Assembly (NCBI GenBank): GCA_040772665.1
Contig: JAXGXT010000005.1
Coordinates: 186,001 to 250,000 of the forward strand
DNA length: 64,000 nucleotides
Direction of reading: 5' to 3'
DNA from: JAXGXT01 sp040772665
Lineage (GTDB): Bacteria > Bacillota > Clostridia > Lachnospirales > Anaerotignaceae
Shown: positions 1 through 8,649 of the stretch, piece by piece
Layout: each line of letters opens with the position of its first letter
Numbering within the stretch: the first letter of the stretch is position 1
Position numbers and translations under genes: made by a program
The notes under the pieces: generated by a model
Databases searched by the model: none
Seen by the model: only the letters and a program-made list of their open reading frames with translations
What the model was told of the DNA's origin: nothing

Positions 1-130
1 CAACCTTTGATATACCTTCTTTTAAGATAATATCAGCGGCTTTAAGGCTTCTTTCCTCATAAGATTCAGGCAAAACAATTGTCTTAATGTCAGACTTTGC
101 TTTATCCTTCATCAGTTTTAAGAAATCCAT
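1..130 (-). CDS. pta: Phosphate acetyltransferase, N-terminal fragment
   Basis: This is the first 43 codons of a gene that runs off the left edge. The translation begins MDFLKLMKDKAKSDIKTIVL and continues with PESYEERSLKAADIIL, the usual N-terminus of Pta (PF01515). Pta interconverts acetyl-CoA and acetyl phosphate in the cytoplasm; in fermenters it works with acetate kinase to make ATP, and ackA would normally follow beyond the edge. An AGGAGG ribosome site lies seven bases before the ATG and a good promoter sits further upstream. The gene is divergent from tmcAL. Only the N-terminus can be judged. Confidence 0.85.
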   Translation of the reverse strand, partial: MDFLKLMKDKAKSDIKTIVLPESYEERSLKAADIILKEGISKV

Positions 131-221
131 TTAAACTCCTCCTAATTGTATTGTAGGGAAACAGCCTTACAAGGCTTTTCTTTTTCCCTTATCAAATTGT
201 ATTAAAAAAAACACCATTTCA

Positions 222-250
222 ATTATATACAACACTGCTAAATGTTACAA
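222..250 (-). promoter_or_regulatory. Promoter of pta
   Basis: On the minus strand TTGTAA and a perfect TATAAT are separated by 17 bases. The -10 box is about 90 bases upstream of the pta ATG, so the transcript would have a leader of roughly 80 bases. Confidence 0.65.
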
Positions 251-477
251 TACCTTTATAAGATTTTTAGGGATTTTTTTCTTTTTTTATGATATGATAC
301 TGATTAAATGATTTAGGATATGAATTTTTTTTGATAATTCTTTTAACCATATAGCTTTTTTTATAAATTTATCTTTGTTAGAGTGAACTGATTTATTATT
401 TAAATATGGATAAAGGCTAAATCTAAGCTTTTAGAGCCTTGGCTTTAAACCATATAAAAACCTTCGGAGGAGTATAA
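251..477. other. Spacer between pta promoter and tmcAL
   Basis: This A+T-rich stretch lies between divergent pta and tmcAL. A GGAGGAG ribosome site precedes the tmcAL ATG. I see no convincing plus-strand promoter, hairpin or small gene here. Confidence 0.4.
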
Positions 478-1704
478 ATGAAAATTGCAGGAATAATTTC
501 CGAATATAACCCTTTCCATAACGGGCATAAATTTCATATAGAAGAAACAAGACGCATCACAGGATGTGATTTTGTTATTGCTGTAATGAGCGGAAACTAT
601 GTCCAAAGGGGAGAGCCTGCCATTATTGATAAATGGTCAAGAACAAAAATGGCTCTTTTAAACGGAATTGATGCTGTGATTGAAATTCCAACAATTTTTT
701 CTTCTTCAACAGCAGAAACTTTTGCCCATTGTGCGGTTAAGCTTTTAAATGATACAAATATTGTAGATTATATTTCCTTTGGCAGTGAAAGCGGCAACAT
801 AGAAACTTTGAGAAAAACCGCTTTATTTTTGACAGAAGAAAGTTCCTACTTTAAAGCTCTTATAAAAAAATATTTGGATTTGGGAAACTCTTATCCCTTT
901 GCCCGCCAAAAAGCACTGGAAGTTATAACAGGGACTTCACAAAACATAATCTCCTCCTCAAATAACATTCTTGCGGCAGAGTATATTAAGGCACTTTCAA
1001 AGCTTAAAAGTGATATTCAAATTTTTACCGTTGAACGAAAAGGTGAAGAATATACTTCTCTCGAAATAAACTCTTTTGCTTCCGCAACAGGAATAAGAAA
1101 AGCAGTTTTAGAAAAAAATTTGTGTGACATTGAAAAAACAATGCCTAAATCCTCCTTTGAAATACTTTATGAAGGAATTAAAAGAGGAGTTTCCCCCATA
1201 GAACTTAATTCCTTTTCACAAGAATTAAATTTTCTTCTCAGAAGCAAAACACCAAAAGAGCTTGCTGAAATTTTGGACATTTCAGAAGGCTTGGAAAACA
1301 GAATATTAAATTTTGTAAATGGCAATCACTTTAAGGCTGATGAAATTTTATCAGGAATAAAAACAAAAAGATATACTTATACAAGACTTCAAAGGGCATT
1401 GCTTCATATATTGTTAGATATTAAAACAAAAGATATGGAAAATATAAAAAATTCAGGATATTCACCATATATAAGAGTTTTAGGGTTCAGAAAAGACAAA
1501 CAAGCTGTGATTTCGCTTCTTACACAAAAGGCTGTTCTTCCTGTTATAACAAACTTTAAAAACAGCGACAACCTTGTTGATTTAAACTGCAGAACATTGC
1601 TTGATATGGAAAAGAAGTTTACAAATATATACTTTCTTGGCTGTCCCGAAAAGACACAAAGAGCATTAAACAAAGAATATACAACTCCTGTTGTTATTGT
1701 ATAA
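478..1704 (+). CDS. tmcAL: tRNA(Met) cytidine acetate ligase TmcAL
   Basis: The 408-residue protein matches the TmcAL/YlbM family. It starts MKIAGIISEYNPFHNGH, with the nucleotidyltransferase HxGH signature at residues 14-17 (HNGH) and a conserved SGNYVQRGEPA segment near residue 40. TmcAL uses ATP and acetate to make N4-acetylcytidine at the wobble base of elongator tRNA-Met, without acetyl-CoA. The length is normal and the start has a GGAGGAG site. It is followed after about 40 bases by ylbJ, as in many Firmicutes (ylbM-ylbJ). Its divergent neighbour is pta, whose pathway releases acetate. Confidence 0.9.
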   Translation: MKIAGIISEYNPFHNGHKFHIEETRRITGCDFVIAVMSGNYVQRGEPAIIDKWSRTKMALLNGIDAVIEIPTIFSSSTAETFAHCAVKLLNDTNIVDYISFGSESGNIETLRKTALFLTEESSYFKALIKKYLDLGNSYPFARQKALEVITGTSQNIISSSNNILAAEYIKALSKLKSDIQIFTVERKGEEYTSLEINSFASATGIRKAVLEKNLCDIEKTMPKSSFEILYEGIKRGVSPIELNSFSQELNFLLRSKTPKELAEILDISEGLENRILNFVNGNHFKADEILSGIKTKRYTYTRLQRALLHILLDIKTKDMENIKNSGYSPYIRVLGFRKDKQAVISLLTQKAVLPVITNFKNSDNLVDLNCRTLLDMEKKFTNIYFLGCPEKTQRALNKEYTTPVVIV

Positions 1705-1745
1705 ATCTGTGCATATAATATAAAAACTTACAACAGGATATAAAA

Positions 1746-2684
1746 ATGAGAAAAACCTTGATTTCTTTATTTGTGATTATATTTATTTTTTTTGCAATGG
1801 CATTTCCTAAAAACTTAACAATTGCCTCAACGGAAAGTCTTCTTTTATGGTATTCAAAAGTTCTTACTTCACTTTTTCCTTTTTCTGTGTGTATAAATAT
1901 TTTAATACATACAGGCTTTCCTCAAATGCTAAGTGAAAAATGCAGCGCTATAATGAAAACTCTCTTTCATGTAAACGGCTATGGAGCTTTTCCCTTTATT
2001 ATAGGAATTATGGCAGGCTTTCCCGTAGGTGCAAAGGCTGTAAGTGATTTATATAAAAAAGACAGACTTACACTTTCAGAATGCCAAAGTCTGCTTTCTT
2101 TTTGCAATAATCCTGGGCCGATTTTCATTGTATCCACTGTTGGGTATTCATTTTTAAAAGATGAAAAATTAGGCTATATTATTTTAATTGCCACTATGCT
2201 CTCCTCTTTTTTCATGGGAATACTCTCGGGAGCTATTTTTAAAGCTGAATATGTGCAGCCTAAAAAGGTTTTCTCTTTAAACAAAAAAAATACCCCTCCA
2301 ATAGGGGAAATTCTTTCTTCTTCAATATATTCCGCCGCAAACACTCTTGTTTTAATAGGAGGCTGTATGGTTATTTTCGGCATGGTAAAAGAAATTTTTT
2401 ATATTTTAAAAATTCTTAATAACGAAACCTTTTTATCCTTTCTTGGAACAGGGCTTATAGAAATGACAGCAGGGGCAAGCCTTATAAGCAAACATGAAAT
2501 AAATATTATATCAAAGGTTTCGCTTTTAGCATTTATACTTAATTTTGGCGGAGCCTCTATACAATTTCAAATTTTTTCCACAATCTCCGACATTCCAATA
2601 AATAAAGGAATTTACATATTGTCACAAACTGTTAAAGCTTTTTTTGCTGCTTTTTTTTCAGCGGCAATACTTTTATTGTTTTAA
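1746..2684 (+). CDS. ylbJ: Sporulation integral membrane protein YlbJ-like
   Basis: This 312-residue polytopic membrane protein has about eight hydrophobic segments. It belongs to the YlbJ group of nucleoside-recognition/Gate-domain proteins; recognisable landmarks are GIMAGFPVGAKAV around residue 90 and SFCNNPGPIFIVST near 120. In Bacillus ylbJ is under the mother-cell sigma-E regulon and is needed for spore resistance; the transported substrate is not established. It probably shares a transcript with tmcAL. The ribosome site is weak (AGGATAT), which suggests translation coupled to the upstream gene or low expression. Confidence 0.75.
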   Translation: MRKTLISLFVIIFIFFAMAFPKNLTIASTESLLLWYSKVLTSLFPFSVCINILIHTGFPQMLSEKCSAIMKTLFHVNGYGAFPFIIGIMAGFPVGAKAVSDLYKKDRLTLSECQSLLSFCNNPGPIFIVSTVGYSFLKDEKLGYIILIATMLSSFFMGILSGAIFKAEYVQPKKVFSLNKKNTPPIGEILSSSIYSAANTLVLIGGCMVIFGMVKEIFYILKILNNETFLSFLGTGLIEMTAGASLISKHEINIISKVSLLAFILNFGGASIQFQIFSTISDIPINKGIYILSQTVKAFFAAFFSAAILLLF

Positions 2685-2685
2685 A

Positions 2686-2735
2686 AAAATCCATTTGATT
2701 GGGAAATTTATTCCTCTATCAAATGGATTTTAATT
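2686..2735. terminator. Bidirectional terminator between ylbJ and the coiled-coil gene
   Basis: A 14-bp perfect stem (2686-2699 with 2718-2731) has A-rich and T-rich flanks on either side. It serves ylbJ on the plus strand and the coaD operon on the minus strand. Confidence 0.8.
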
Positions 2736-3240
2736 ATTTATCCACACCTCTTAGTTCCCTTCTGTTTTCAAAAAGAACATCTAATGTATGCCCCACAAAT
2801 TCGTCAATGGCAATGCTTTCTTTTCTTAAACTTTCCTGCATTTCTTTTAACCGCATTTCTGCAAGAGCAAGAACCTCATCGGCATATTCAGCGGCACCAA
2901 TTCTCATTTCCCTTGCATTTCGTTTACTGGCTTCTATTATTTCAGCACTTTGGGCATATGCGGCTTTTGTTATTTCATGTTCATCAATAAGCTTGGCCAT
3001 TTTTTCTTCTGCAGTTTTTGTTATTAACTCCGCTTCTTTTTGAGCCTCAATAAGTATTTTATTTCTTTCCTGAACAATAAACCTGCTTTGTTTTATGTCG
3101 TTTGGAAGAAATTCACGCATATCATTTATTATGCTGTAAAGTTCTGTTTTATCCACACTTACCCTGCTTGAAAAAACTATACTTTTACTTTGGTCGATAA
3201 TATCTTCAAGTTCATCTAAAAGCTCAAGAATCTTTTCCAT
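2734..3240 (-). CDS. DivIVA/F0-b-like coiled-coil protein next to coaD
   Basis: The product is a soluble, highly charged, mostly helical protein of 168 residues. The stretch from about residue 55 to 140 is rich in A, E, K and R in heptad fashion (for example EAQKEAELITKTAEEKMAKL). Similar clostridial genes sit directly after rsmD-coaD and are annotated as ATPase or DivIVA-like. No catalytic motif is visible, so a structural or septum-associated role is only inference. An in-frame GTG exists at 3249, but the GAGGTG site is placed eight bases before the ATG at 3240, so that ATG was chosen. It is the last gene of the rsmD operon. Confidence 0.7.
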   Translation of the reverse strand: MEKILELLDELEDIIDQSKSIVFSSRVSVDKTELYSIINDMREFLPNDIKQSRFIVQERNKILIEAQKEAELITKTAEEKMAKLIDEHEITKAAYAQSAEIIEASKRNAREMRIGAAEYADEVLALAEMRLKEMQESLRKESIAIDEFVGHTLDVLFENRRELRGVDK

Positions 3241-3252
3241 TAAAGGCACACC

Positions 3253-3735
3253 TCATTTCTTATATTTATCTAAAACAAACTGTATAATCTCATTAGGAAC
3301 CATTTCTCTTATATTTCCGCCGAACATAGCAACCTCTTTAATGGTGCTTGAGCTTAAATATAAATACTCAACGCTTGTGGATATGAAAAAAGTTTCTATT
3401 TCAGGGCTAAGACTTTTATTTATAAGAGCCATCTGGAACTCGTTTTCAAAATCTGTCACAGCACGAAGCCCCCTTATAACAATGCCTGCATTAATTTCCT
3501 TTGCAAATTCCACAAGCAAACCCTGAAAAGAACTTACTTCCACATTGTCCAAGTGTTTTGTTATAAGCTTTAAATGTTCAATTCTTTCTTCAACGGTGAA
3601 GAGAGAATTTTTTTTCTTGGGGTTTTCCAAAACAGACACAACAAGTTTGTCCACAATTTTTGAAGCCCTTTCAATTATATCAAGGTGACCCTTGCTTACA
3701 GGGTCAAAACTGCCCGGATAAATTGCCTTTAGCAT
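3253..3735 (-). CDS. coaD: Phosphopantetheine adenylyltransferase
   Basis: CoaD makes dephospho-CoA from 4'-phosphopantetheine and ATP, the fourth step from pantothenate to CoA. The 160-residue length is typical. The nucleotidyltransferase signature GSFDPVSKGH is at residues 8-17, and the second nucleotide motif appears as YLSSSTIKEVA near residue 127. It starts five bases after rsmD ends, a conserved pairing in bacteria, and the two are certainly co-transcribed. Confidence 0.95.
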   Translation of the reverse strand: MLKAIYPGSFDPVSKGHLDIIERASKIVDKLVVSVLENPKKKNSLFTVEERIEHLKLITKHLDNVEVSSFQGLLVEFAKEINAGIVIRGLRAVTDFENEFQMALINKSLSPEIETFFISTSVEYLYLSSSTIKEVAMFGGNIREMVPNEIIQFVLDKYKK

Positions 3736-3739
3736 AAGA

Positions 3740-4294
3740 TTAGTCCTCCCAAGTCAAAAAAGACATTATTGTTGTTTTTTTAAAATCTTTTGTTTTAAAA
3801 ATTTTAAACCCTGACGCTTCAAAGATATTTATTTTCTTTGAATGTTCAATTATTATAAAGCCTTCTTTGTTTAAAATTTCATATTTAGCCAAGGTTTTTA
3901 AAACAGGTTTATATAAATCCGATAAATAAGGAGGGTCGATAAAAATTATATCAAACTTTTCACCTTTTTCTCCTAATTCTTTTAAAGCTGAAATAACATC
4001 TTTCTTTATTATAACTGCCTTTTCTTCAAGTTTAGTATGCTTTAAGTTTTTTTTAAGGGCTTCGATTGATTTTTCGGAATTATCAATAAAAATACACTCT
4101 TTCGCCTCTCTGCTTAAAGCCTCAATTCCAATTGCACCGCTTCCGCAAAAAACATCAAGGAAGCTGCTGTCGTAAACATCATTTGAAATAATGTTAAACA
4201 AAGTTTCTTTTATTCTATCAGTTGTGGGGCGTGTATCCAGCCCTTCAGGGGCAACAAGTCTATGCCCTTTGGCAGAACCTGAAATAACTCTCAT
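3740..4294 (-). CDS. rsmD: 16S rRNA (guanine-966-N2)-methyltransferase RsmD
   Basis: RsmD methylates G966 of 16S rRNA on the 30S subunit using S-adenosylmethionine. The protein begins MRVISGSAKGHRL and carries the SAM-binding loop DVFCGSGAIGIEAL near residue 50 and the catalytic DPPY near residue 120. A longer reading frame reaches 4327, but a GGAGG site lies four bases before the ATG at 4294, which gives the standard 184-residue length. It is the first gene of the rsmD-coaD operon. Confidence 0.93.
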   Translation of the reverse strand: MRVISGSAKGHRLVAPEGLDTRPTTDRIKETLFNIISNDVYDSSFLDVFCGSGAIGIEALSREAKECIFIDNSEKSIEALKKNLKHTKLEEKAVIIKKDVISALKELGEKGEKFDIIFIDPPYLSDLYKPVLKTLAKYEILNKEGFIIIEHSKKINIFEASGFKIFKTKDFKKTTIMSFLTWED

Positions 4295-4334
4295 AAAACC
4301 TCCGTTAATCATATCCATAGTCTGCATAACCTAC

Positions 4335-4363
4335 ATTATAGCAAAATAATATTTAAAAAACAA
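4335..4363 (-). promoter_or_regulatory. Promoter of the rsmD-coaD operon
   Basis: TTGTTT and a perfect TATAAT lie 17 bases apart on the minus strand, about 40 bases before the rsmD ATG. Confidence 0.6.
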
Positions 4364-4427
4364 CAATAACTTATGCTAAATGCCGAATATCAGCAGGGAA
4401 TTATATTTTATCTTCCAAATTTCTTTT

Positions 4428-6479
4428 TTATATGCCGATTTCTTTGTTTTTAAATATTTTATATATTTCTTCTTTTAAAAGTAAATTTTCTTCTTTTTCC
4501 AAAAGCCTGTCCTCTTCAATAAGGCTAATGGCGGCACATTGTGCCTTTTTAAGAATTTCCATGTCTTTATACAAGTTTGCAATTTTTAACATAGGCAGCC
4601 CATGCTGTTTTGTTCCAAAAAACTCACCAGGCCCTCTTAGTTTTAAATCTGTGTCTGAAATTTCAAAACCGTCACAAGTTTTTTGCATAACTTTCATTCT
4701 TTCTAATGTTACTTTGTTTTTTGAATCAGAAACAAGTATACAATAACTTTGTTCACTTCCTCTTCCAACCCTGCCTCTAAGCTGATGAAGCTGACTAAGA
4801 CCAAAAAGCTCTGCATTTTCTATAAGCATAATTGTTGCGTTTGGAACATTAACACCCACTTCAATAACTGTTGTGGAAACAAGAAGCTGAGTTTCCCCTT
4901 TTAAAAAACTTTCCATCACAGCATTTTTTTCATCAGCTTTCATTTTTCCGTGAAGTATTTCAACTTTGTAATCTTTAAATTCATGACTTTTTAGCTTTTC
5001 GGCATATTTTGTAACAGCCTCCGCCTCTCTTTTATCACTTTCCTCTATTGAGGGGCAGACAGCATATGCTTGTCTGCCTTTATCCAGTTCTTTTTTTATA
5101 AAAGCATAAATTCGTTTTCTATATGTTTTATTTACTGCTCTTGTATCAATTTTTTGTCTACCGGGCGGAAGCTCATCAATTATGGAAATATCTAAATCAC
5201 CATAAAGAATAAGTGCTAAAGTTCTTGGTATGGGGGTTGCTGTCATAACAAGCACATGTGGATTTTTCCCTTTTTGAGAAAGAGAAATTCTTTGATTAAC
5301 TCCAAACCTGTGCTGTTCATCAGTAACAACAAATCCAAGATTTTTAAACTCAACACTATCTTGAATAACGGCATGGGTTCCTATAACCATTTGTGCTTTT
5401 CCATTGTTTATGTTTTCAAGATTTTCTGTCTTTTCTCTTTTTTTCATAGAGCCGCTTAAAAAGGCAACTTCAATTCCAAGGGGAGTAAAAATACCTTTAA
5501 AACTTTCATAATGCTGTTTTGCCAAAACTTCCGTAGGAGCCATAAGAGCAGCCTGATATCCGCAGGATATTGCAATGTATGCACAAACCATGGCAACTGC
5601 CGTTTTTCCGCTGCCCACGTCACCTTGAACAAGCCTGTTCATAACTTTTCCGCTTTTAAAATCCTCTTCCGCCTCGGTTATCACTTTTTTCTGAGCATTT
5701 GTAAGCTCAAAACCAAGTTTTTTTAAAATCATATCTTTAGCTGAAGAACTTTCAATCACAATTCCTTCTTTTCCTAAATTCACGTCTGTTTTCATTTTCA
5801 AAAGTGCCGTTTGAAGAAGAAAAAGCTCTTCAAAAACAAGCCTTTTTCTTGCTAAAAAAAAGCTTTCGTTGCATTTAGGGAAATGTATATTTAAAATTGC
5901 AAAATTTCTGTCACAAAGATTGTTTTCCATTCTTATTTTTTTCGGCAAAAAATCGATAAGCTGATTTTTTGTTTTCTCTAAGGTGTCTTTTATAATGGAG
6001 CGAAAAATCTTTTGGCTCATACCCTTTGTAAGTGTATATACAGGCATTATGCGCCCTCCGCTTAAAAGCTCTTTTTCGTTAATTAGTTCATAATCCGGAG
6101 AAATTATTTGCTTTTTGCTGTGATTTGTTTGAAACTTGCCTGTAAAAATATACTCTTGACCTACTTTAAATAAGTTTTTTAAATATTGCTGGTTGTACCA
6201 TACGCATTGTATAATGTGGCTTCCGTCGCTTACCCTTACACTTGTTATAAACATATTTTTAATACGCATTGTTTCAGGCTGTGAATATATTTTTGCCGTA
6301 AATGTATTAACTTCCCCTTCTTCCAGTTCGTCTATCATTTTAACATTTGTTCTGTCGTCATAATCTCTGGGAAAATATTCAATAAGGTCAGCAACTGTAA
6401 AAATATCCATGCTGTTAAGCATTTTTAATCTTTGCGCCCCTATGTTATGCACTTGACTTACGCAATCTTTAAGCTGCAT
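4428..6479 (-). CDS. recG: ATP-dependent DNA helicase RecG
   Basis: RecG remodels stalled replication forks and branch-migrates Holliday junctions. The 683-residue protein has the N-terminal wedge OB domain (residues ~50-150), the Walker A sequence GDVGSGKTAVAM near 290, the family-specific DEQHRFG box near 390, TATPIPRTLAL just after it, and the C-terminal helicase motif QLRGRVGRG near 580. Length is normal. The ATG at 6479 has a GAGGAG site. It stands between aspS and rsmD, with a terminator behind aspS, so it likely has its own promoter. Confidence 0.96.
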   Translation of the reverse strand: MQLKDCVSQVHNIGAQRLKMLNSMDIFTVADLIEYFPRDYDDRTNVKMIDELEEGEVNTFTAKIYSQPETMRIKNMFITSVRVSDGSHIIQCVWYNQQYLKNLFKVGQEYIFTGKFQTNHSKKQIISPDYELINEKELLSGGRIMPVYTLTKGMSQKIFRSIIKDTLEKTKNQLIDFLPKKIRMENNLCDRNFAILNIHFPKCNESFFLARKRLVFEELFLLQTALLKMKTDVNLGKEGIVIESSSAKDMILKKLGFELTNAQKKVITEAEEDFKSGKVMNRLVQGDVGSGKTAVAMVCAYIAISCGYQAALMAPTEVLAKQHYESFKGIFTPLGIEVAFLSGSMKKREKTENLENINNGKAQMVIGTHAVIQDSVEFKNLGFVVTDEQHRFGVNQRISLSQKGKNPHVLVMTATPIPRTLALILYGDLDISIIDELPPGRQKIDTRAVNKTYRKRIYAFIKKELDKGRQAYAVCPSIEESDKREAEAVTKYAEKLKSHEFKDYKVEILHGKMKADEKNAVMESFLKGETQLLVSTTVIEVGVNVPNATIMLIENAELFGLSQLHQLRGRVGRGSEQSYCILVSDSKNKVTLERMKVMQKTCDGFEISDTDLKLRGPGEFFGTKQHGLPMLKIANLYKDMEILKKAQCAAISLIEEDRLLEKEENLLLKEEIYKIFKNKEIGI

Positions 6480-6625
6480 ACTATATCTCCTCTTTTATAA
6501 ATTAATTAAAATCATAAATAAATAATTTTATAAAGGTTAACTCTTGAGTTAAAAAATTTCATACCCGCTTTAGGCAAAGTCTAAATTTCTCGGTTATTTA
6601 GTTTAATCAAATTAAGATAAACTTT

Positions 6626-6655
6626 AAAAGGTGAGATTGAAAAATCAATCCCACC
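6626..6655 (-). terminator. Terminator of aspS (shared repeat sequence)
   Basis: An 11-bp stem with an AAAA/TTTT loop (6630-6640 with 6645-6655, one G-T pair) is followed on the minus strand by TTTTAAAG. It lies about 45 bases after the aspS stop. Nearly the same sequence, including flanks, ends the GntP gene at 41270-41297. Confidence 0.75.
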
Positions 6656-6697
6656 CCAATCGTTGAACACAAAGTTTTTTGCTAAAACAATTTGCAA

Positions 6698-8509
6698 TTA
6701 ATTATCTTCGTTATCCTGATTAATTTTTTCATCTATAATAATGCCTAACTCTTCAAGCTGTTTTACATCAACACTGTTTGGCGCATCAGTCATTGGGCAG
6801 CTTGCATCCTTAACCTTAGGAAATGCAATAACATCACGTATGCTTGATGAGTTTGACATAAGCATTATAATTCTGTCAAGGCCAAACGCAAGCCCGCCAT
6901 GGGGAGGAACACCATATTTAAAAGCATCAAGAAGAAAACCGAATCTTTCATAAGCTTCTTCATCTGAAAAGCCAAGAAGATTAAACATTTTCTTTTGAAT
7001 GTCGTTTCTGTGAATACGTATACTTCCGCCCCCAAGCTCAACTCCGTTAAGCACAATGTCGTAAGCTTTTGCACGAACCTTTCCCGGGTTTGTTTCAATA
7101 AGCTCAGTATCTTCATCCATAGGTGCTGTAAACGGATGATGAACAGCAACAAACCTGCCGTCCTCTTCGTCCCATTCAAGCATGGGAAATTCCGTTATCC
7201 AAAGGAAATTAAAGTCATGTGGGTTTGTAAGTTCAAGACGTTTTGCAATTTCAAGCCTAAGGGCACCAAGTGCATCAAAAACAACTTTGTCACTATCGGC
7301 ACAAATAAGTATAAGGTCTCCTGGCTTTCCATCAACGGCAGAAACAATTTCAGCCATTTTTTCATCTGTAAAGAATTTTGAAATTTGGCTTTTTATACTT
7401 CCGCCCTCGTTAACAACAATCCATGCAAGGCCTTTTGCCTTATAAGTTTTAACAAATTCAACAAGACTATCAATTTGCTTTCTCGGGAAATTTCCGCAGC
7501 CCTTGGCATTGATTGCACGAACACTTCCGCCGTTTTCAAGTGCTGTTTTAAACACAACAAAATCTGTATCTTTCACAATTTCGGAAATATTTTTTAATTC
7601 CATCTCAAACCTAACATCAGGCTTGTCTGAACCAAACCTTTCCATTGCCTCTGCATATGTCATTCTTTTAAAAGGAATTTCAACATCAACTTTCATTGTT
7701 TCTTTAAAAACCTTTTTTATAAGCCTTTCGTTTATGCCCATAACATCTTCTGCTTCAACAAATGAAAGCTCCATGTCAATTTGAGTAAACTCCGGCTGGC
7801 GGTCTGCCCTTAAATCTTCATCACGGAAACATTTTGCAATTTGATAATATCTATCCATTCCAGAAACCATTAAAAGCTGTTTATAAAGCTGAGGGCTTTG
7901 GGGAAGGCCATAGAAATTTCCAGGGTATACCCGGCTTGGCACAAGATAATCTCTGGCACCTTCCGGTGTGCTTTTTCCAAGTATGGGAGTTTCTATTTCA
8001 AGAAAACCCTCATCATTAAGAAACTGTCTTACTGATAACGCAACATCATGCCTAAGCTTAATATTTTTATAAATATCAGGTCTTCTTAAATCAATATATC
8101 TATATTTAAGCCTTAAATCATCCTTAACCTGACTGTTTTCCTCAATAGGAAAAGGCGGAGTTTCAGATTCAGCCAATATTTTAAGCTCTTTAACAACAAT
8201 TTCAATCTTTCCTGTTTTCATTGCAGGGTTTATATTTTCTTCTGTTCTTGCTGAAACTTCTCCTTTAATTGCAACAACAAATTCACTTCTTATTGTTTCA
8301 GCCTTTGTAAAAATATCTTCAGACACAGTGTTTCCGTCCACAACAGCCTGAACAATACCAGTTCTATCACGAAGAGCAATAAAAATAAGCTTGCCCAAAT
8401 CACGTCTTTTTTGAACCCAGCCCATAACAGTAACTGTTTCACCAATATATTTTTCTGTTAATTCACAACACATATGGCTTCTTTTTAAGCCTGACATTGA
8501 TTCTCCCAT
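6698..8509 (-). CDS. aspS: Aspartyl-tRNA synthetase
   Basis: This class II synthetase charges tRNA-Asp. The 603-residue protein has the N-terminal anticodon-binding OB fold (WVQKRRDLGKLIFIALRD, about residues 30-50), class II motif 2 with FRDEDLRADRQPEFTQ near 220, the bacterial GAD insert around 310-420, and motif 3 GLAFGLDRI near 555. The start at 8509 has AAGGAG nine bases ahead; an in-frame ATG four codons later with GGGAG is the alternative. Unlike the usual hisS-aspS pair, ilvE and a terminator separate it from hisS, and it has its own promoter. Confidence 0.96.
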   Translation of the reverse strand: MGESMSGLKRSHMCCELTEKYIGETVTVMGWVQKRRDLGKLIFIALRDRTGIVQAVVDGNTVSEDIFTKAETIRSEFVVAIKGEVSARTEENINPAMKTGKIEIVVKELKILAESETPPFPIEENSQVKDDLRLKYRYIDLRRPDIYKNIKLRHDVALSVRQFLNDEGFLEIETPILGKSTPEGARDYLVPSRVYPGNFYGLPQSPQLYKQLLMVSGMDRYYQIAKCFRDEDLRADRQPEFTQIDMELSFVEAEDVMGINERLIKKVFKETMKVDVEIPFKRMTYAEAMERFGSDKPDVRFEMELKNISEIVKDTDFVVFKTALENGGSVRAINAKGCGNFPRKQIDSLVEFVKTYKAKGLAWIVVNEGGSIKSQISKFFTDEKMAEIVSAVDGKPGDLILICADSDKVVFDALGALRLEIAKRLELTNPHDFNFLWITEFPMLEWDEEDGRFVAVHHPFTAPMDEDTELIETNPGKVRAKAYDIVLNGVELGGGSIRIHRNDIQKKMFNLLGFSDEEAYERFGFLLDAFKYGVPPHGGLAFGLDRIIMLMSNSSSIRDVIAFPKVKDASCPMTDAPNSVDVKQLEELGIIIDEKINQDNEDN

Positions 8510-8551
8510 TATAATAATCTCCTTATGTCTATAGGTTTTAAACTACTCTTT

Positions 8552-8580
8552 ATAGTATCAGAAACTTCAAAAAACTTCAA
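8552..8580 (-). promoter_or_regulatory. Promoter of aspS
   Basis: TTGAAG and TACTAT are spaced by 17 bases on the minus strand, about 40 bases before the aspS start and downstream of the ilvE terminator. Confidence 0.55.
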
Positions 8581-8614
8581 GAATTTAAAGCTATACTATA
8601 GTTTTAAAACAAGT

Positions 8615-8645
8615 AAAAGCACAAGGAAATGTCCCTGTGCTTTTT
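8615..8645 (-). terminator. Terminator of the hisS-ilvE unit
   Basis: A stem of about 13 bp built on AAAGCACAGGGA and TCCTTGTGCTTT closes a four-base loop and is followed by TTTTACTTG on the minus strand. It begins a few bases after the ilvE stop. Confidence 0.8.
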
Positions 8646-8649
8646 GTTT

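Noticed and set aside
2699..3043. 114-residue plus-strand frame opposite the coiled-coil gene
   Set aside because: It begins within the terminator and mirrors the heptad codons of the real gene.
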